Assembly: GCA_023441905.1 (NCBI GenBank)
Contig: JAEZNC010000173.1
Span: forward strand, 1-6,033
Length of the DNA: 6,033 bases
Direction of reading: 5' to 3'
Source of the DNA: Bacillota bacterium
GTDB lineage: Bacteria; Bacillota; Clostridia; Christensenellales; SZUA-584
The position numbers were made by a program, and so were the translations under genes. This document shows, one piece after another, positions 3,957-6,033 of this stretch. Below the pieces are notes generated by a model. The model did no database searches, was not told where the DNA came from, and saw only the letters and a program-made list of their open reading frames with translations. How positions within the stretch are numbered: position 1 is the first letter of the stretch; the number at the start of each line of letters is the position of its first letter.

Positions 3957-6033
3957 ATGATCAGCATCGCCAGCCAAATCGCCAAGGAACTAGGTATAAG
4001 GGAAGAGCAGGCCAAAAGCGCCATTGCGCTTATCGACGAAGGCAACACCGTCCCGTTCATCGCGCGCTACCGCAAAGAAGTCACCGGTTCACTAACCGAC
4101 GAACAGCTGCGCGACCTTGCCGACCGCCTCGCCTACCTGCGCAAGCTCGAAGAGCGCAAGGATGAGGTGATTCGCCTCATCGACGAGCAGGGCAAGCTGA
4201 CCGACGAACTCCGCGCGAAAATCAACGCCGCACAAGGCGTCACCGAGGTAGACGATATCTACCGCCCGTACCGCCCCAAACGCCGCACACGCGCCACCAT
4301 CGCGAAGGAAAAGGGCCTCGAGCCGCTGGCGGAATTGATCTGGCAGCAGCAGACGAGCGACGATGCTGTATTACAAAAGGCTCAAGAATTCATCAATGAA
4401 GAAAAAGACGTGGCTTCCGCTGACGACGCGGTGGCGGGTGCGCTCGATATCATCGCGGAAATGATCTCCGACGATGCCGATCTGCGCGGCAAGCTGCGCG
4501 CCTATCTGCGCCGCAGCGGCGACGCGATCTCCAAAACACAGACGAGCGAAAGCACCGTCTACGATATGTACTACGACTTTAAAGAACCCATCTCAAAGCT
4601 CGTGCCGCACCGCGTGCTCGCATTGAACCGCGGTGAAAAGGAAAAGATACTCAATGTGAAAATCGAAGCGGAGGAGCAGGACGCCGTATCGCTGATGCAC
4701 CGCGTCATATTCCAGCCGCGCTGGCAGAGCGCGTATCTGCAATCGGCCATCGAAGACGCGTACAAGCGGCTCATATTCCCGTCCATCGAGCGCGAAATAC
4801 GTAACGAGCTGACCGAAACCGCCGAAGAACAGGCCATCCGTGTGTTCGGCGAGAACTTAAAGAACCTGCTGCTGCAGCCGCCCGTCCACGGCAAAACGGT
4901 GCTCGGGCTCGACCCCGGCTTTCGCACGGGCAACAAGGTGGCCGTGGTGGATGCCACGGGCAAGGTGCTCGAAACGGGCGTCGTTTACATGACGCTCGAG
5001 CATCACGATATTGCCAAAGCCAAGGATTATTTGAGAAGGCTCATTGAAAAGCACAACGTCGATATCATCGCGATCGGCAACGGCACCGCCAGCAAGGAGA
5101 CCGAAGCCGTGGTTGCGGAACTCATTAAAACGCTGCCGAAGCAGATCTACTATCTCGTGGTCAGCGAGGCGGGCGCGTCGGTGTATTCGGCGTCGGCGCT
5201 CGGCACCGAGGAATTCCCCGAGTTCGATGTCGCGCTGCGCAGCGCGGTCTCCATCGCGCGGCGCCTGCAGGACCCTCTCGCGGAGCTCGTGAAGATTGAC
5301 CCGAAAGCCATCGGCGTGGGGCAGTACCAGCACGACGTGAACCAGAAGCGCCTCGCGGAAATGCTCGGCGGCGTCGTGGAAGACTGCGTGAACGCGGTCG
5401 GCGTTGATCTCAATACGGCATCGCCGTCGCTGCTCAAGTACATTTCGGGCATATCGCCCGCCGTGGCGAAAAACATCGTGGAGATGCGCGAGACGACCGG
5501 CCGGTTCAAGAGCCGTGCGCAGCTCAAAAAGGTGAAAGGGCTCGGCGGCAAGGCGTTCGAGCAGTGCGCGGGGTTTCTGCGCATACCCGGCGCGGCCAAC
5601 ATCCTCGATACCACGGCGATTCACCCCGAATCGTACGACGCGGTGACGCGGCTTTTTGAAAAGCAGGGCGTGTCGGTGAAGCAGGAGAAAGATTTGGAGC
5701 CGCTGCGCGCGCAGATCGGCGCGTGGAACGTGAATGCGCTGGCTGACGTGCTCGGCATCGGTGTGCCCACGCTCAAGGATATCTTAGAGGAGCTCAAAAA
5801 ACCGGGCCGCGATCCGCGCGACGCGTTTGAGCAGCCCGTGTTTCGCTCCGACGTGATGCATCTTGAGGATTTGCGTGAGGGCATGGTTTTAACGGGCACC
5901 GTGCGTAACGTGATTGACTTCGGCGCGTTTGTGGACATCGGCGTGCATCAGGACGGCCTTGTGCACATCAGCCAGCTTGCCGATAAGTTCGTCAAGCACC
6001 CGATGGACGTGGTGAAAACGGGCGACGTCGTCA
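3957..6033 (+). CDS. tex: Tex-family S1 RNA-binding protein (YdcI-like), 3' end outside the window
   Basis: This is a continuous open frame of 692 codons with no stop before the window edge. It is the conserved Tex protein, a transcription-associated RNA/nucleic-acid-binding factor found in most bacteria. The N-terminal helical Tex domain includes the family stretch VPFIARYRKEVTGSL and DDIYRPYRPKRRTRATIA. The YqgF/RuvX-like domain begins at LDPGFRTGNKVAVVD (Asp319) and contains AIGNGTASKETE (372-383). SEAGASVYSASALG and the VGQYQHDVNQKRL segment follow. Helix-hairpin-helix repeats lie at about 490-545, and an S1 domain begins near 641 (REGMVLTGTVRNVIDFGAF) and is cut by the window end. Family members are about 720 residues or somewhat longer, so only a few dozen residues are missing. 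ATG 3957 has AAGGAGT seven bases upstream and a good promoter. The GC-rich codon use is presumably that of the host core genome. Confidence 0.97.
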   Translation, partial: MISIASQIAKELGIREEQAKSAIALIDEGNTVPFIARYRKEVTGSLTDEQLRDLADRLAYLRKLEERKDEVIRLIDEQGKLTDELRAKINAAQGVTEVDDIYRPYRPKRRTRATIAKEKGLEPLAELIWQQQTSDDAVLQKAQEFINEEKDVASADDAVAGALDIIAEMISDDADLRGKLRAYLRRSGDAISKTQTSESTVYDMYYDFKEPISKLVPHRVLALNRGEKEKILNVKIEAEEQDAVSLMHRVIFQPRWQSAYLQSAIEDAYKRLIFPSIEREIRNELTETAEEQAIRVFGENLKNLLLQPPVHGKTVLGLDPGFRTGNKVAVVDATGKVLETGVVYMTLEHHDIAKAKDYLRRLIEKHNVDIIAIGNGTASKETEAVVAELIKTLPKQIYYLVVSEAGASVYSASALGTEEFPEFDVALRSAVSIARRLQDPLAELVKIDPKAIGVGQYQHDVNQKRLAEMLGGVVEDCVNAVGVDLNTASPSLLKYISGISPAVAKNIVEMRETTGRFKSRAQLKKVKGLGGKAFEQCAGFLRIPGAANILDTTAIHPESYDAVTRLFEKQGVSVKQEKDLEPLRAQIGAWNVNALADVLGIGVPTLKDILEELKKPGRDPRDAFEQPVFRSDVMHLEDLREGMVLTGTVRNVIDFGAFVDIGVHQDGLVHISQLADKFVKHPMDVVKTGDVV

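Noticed and set aside
4571..5938. Several long minus-strand open frames opposite tex
   Set aside because: They are GC-driven shadows of the tex coding strand, with Arg/Ser/Ala-rich meaningless sequence, while the plus frame reads as full-length Tex.

Overview
The window looks like a stretch of bacterial chromosome. Strong AGGAGG-type ribosome binding sites, short sigma-A style promoters, an XRE regulator fused to membrane helices and a Tex/YdcI-type housekeeping gene together suggest the Bacillota, probably a Clostridia-like member with a moderate-to-high GC core genome. I cannot name a genus from sequence alone.

Layout, left to right: (1) the last 19 codons of a plus-strand gene, whose C-terminus resembles isoprenylcysteine carboxyl methyltransferase-like membrane enzymes; (2) a plus-strand XRE helix-turn-helix regulator with a multi-pass membrane C-terminal half (148-894), closed by an intrinsic terminator; (3) a minus-strand gene for an unfamiliar proline-rich protein (1068-1520), with a 10-bp-stem hairpin downstream of it and a perfect 13-bp inverted repeat straddling its predicted promoter; (4) a 444-bp intergenic stretch (1521-1964) that holds that promoter/operator, a dispersed-type palindromic element with GTCATTCTGA ends, a second, decayed copy of the terminator sequence that follows the XRE gene, and a good sigma-A promoter; I see nothing definite at about 1620-1706; (5) an AT-rich OLD-family ATPase/TOPRIM nuclease gene (1965-3842), very probably a standalone anti-phage defence gene acquired by horizontal transfer; (6) the tex gene (3957 to beyond the window end), GC-rich, with its own TTGCAC/TATAAT promoter. 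It is open to the edge because its stop lies outside the window.

The genes do not form one operon. The XRE gene may be paired with the upstream methyltransferase-like gene. The proline-rich gene, the OLD gene and tex each have their own promoter. The accessory part is roughly 900-3850: it contains the repeats, the unknown gene and the AT-rich defence gene, wedged between an ordinary regulator and the conserved tex gene. The most notable signals are the promoter-straddling inverted repeat of the proline-rich gene and the single-gene OLD defence insertion.
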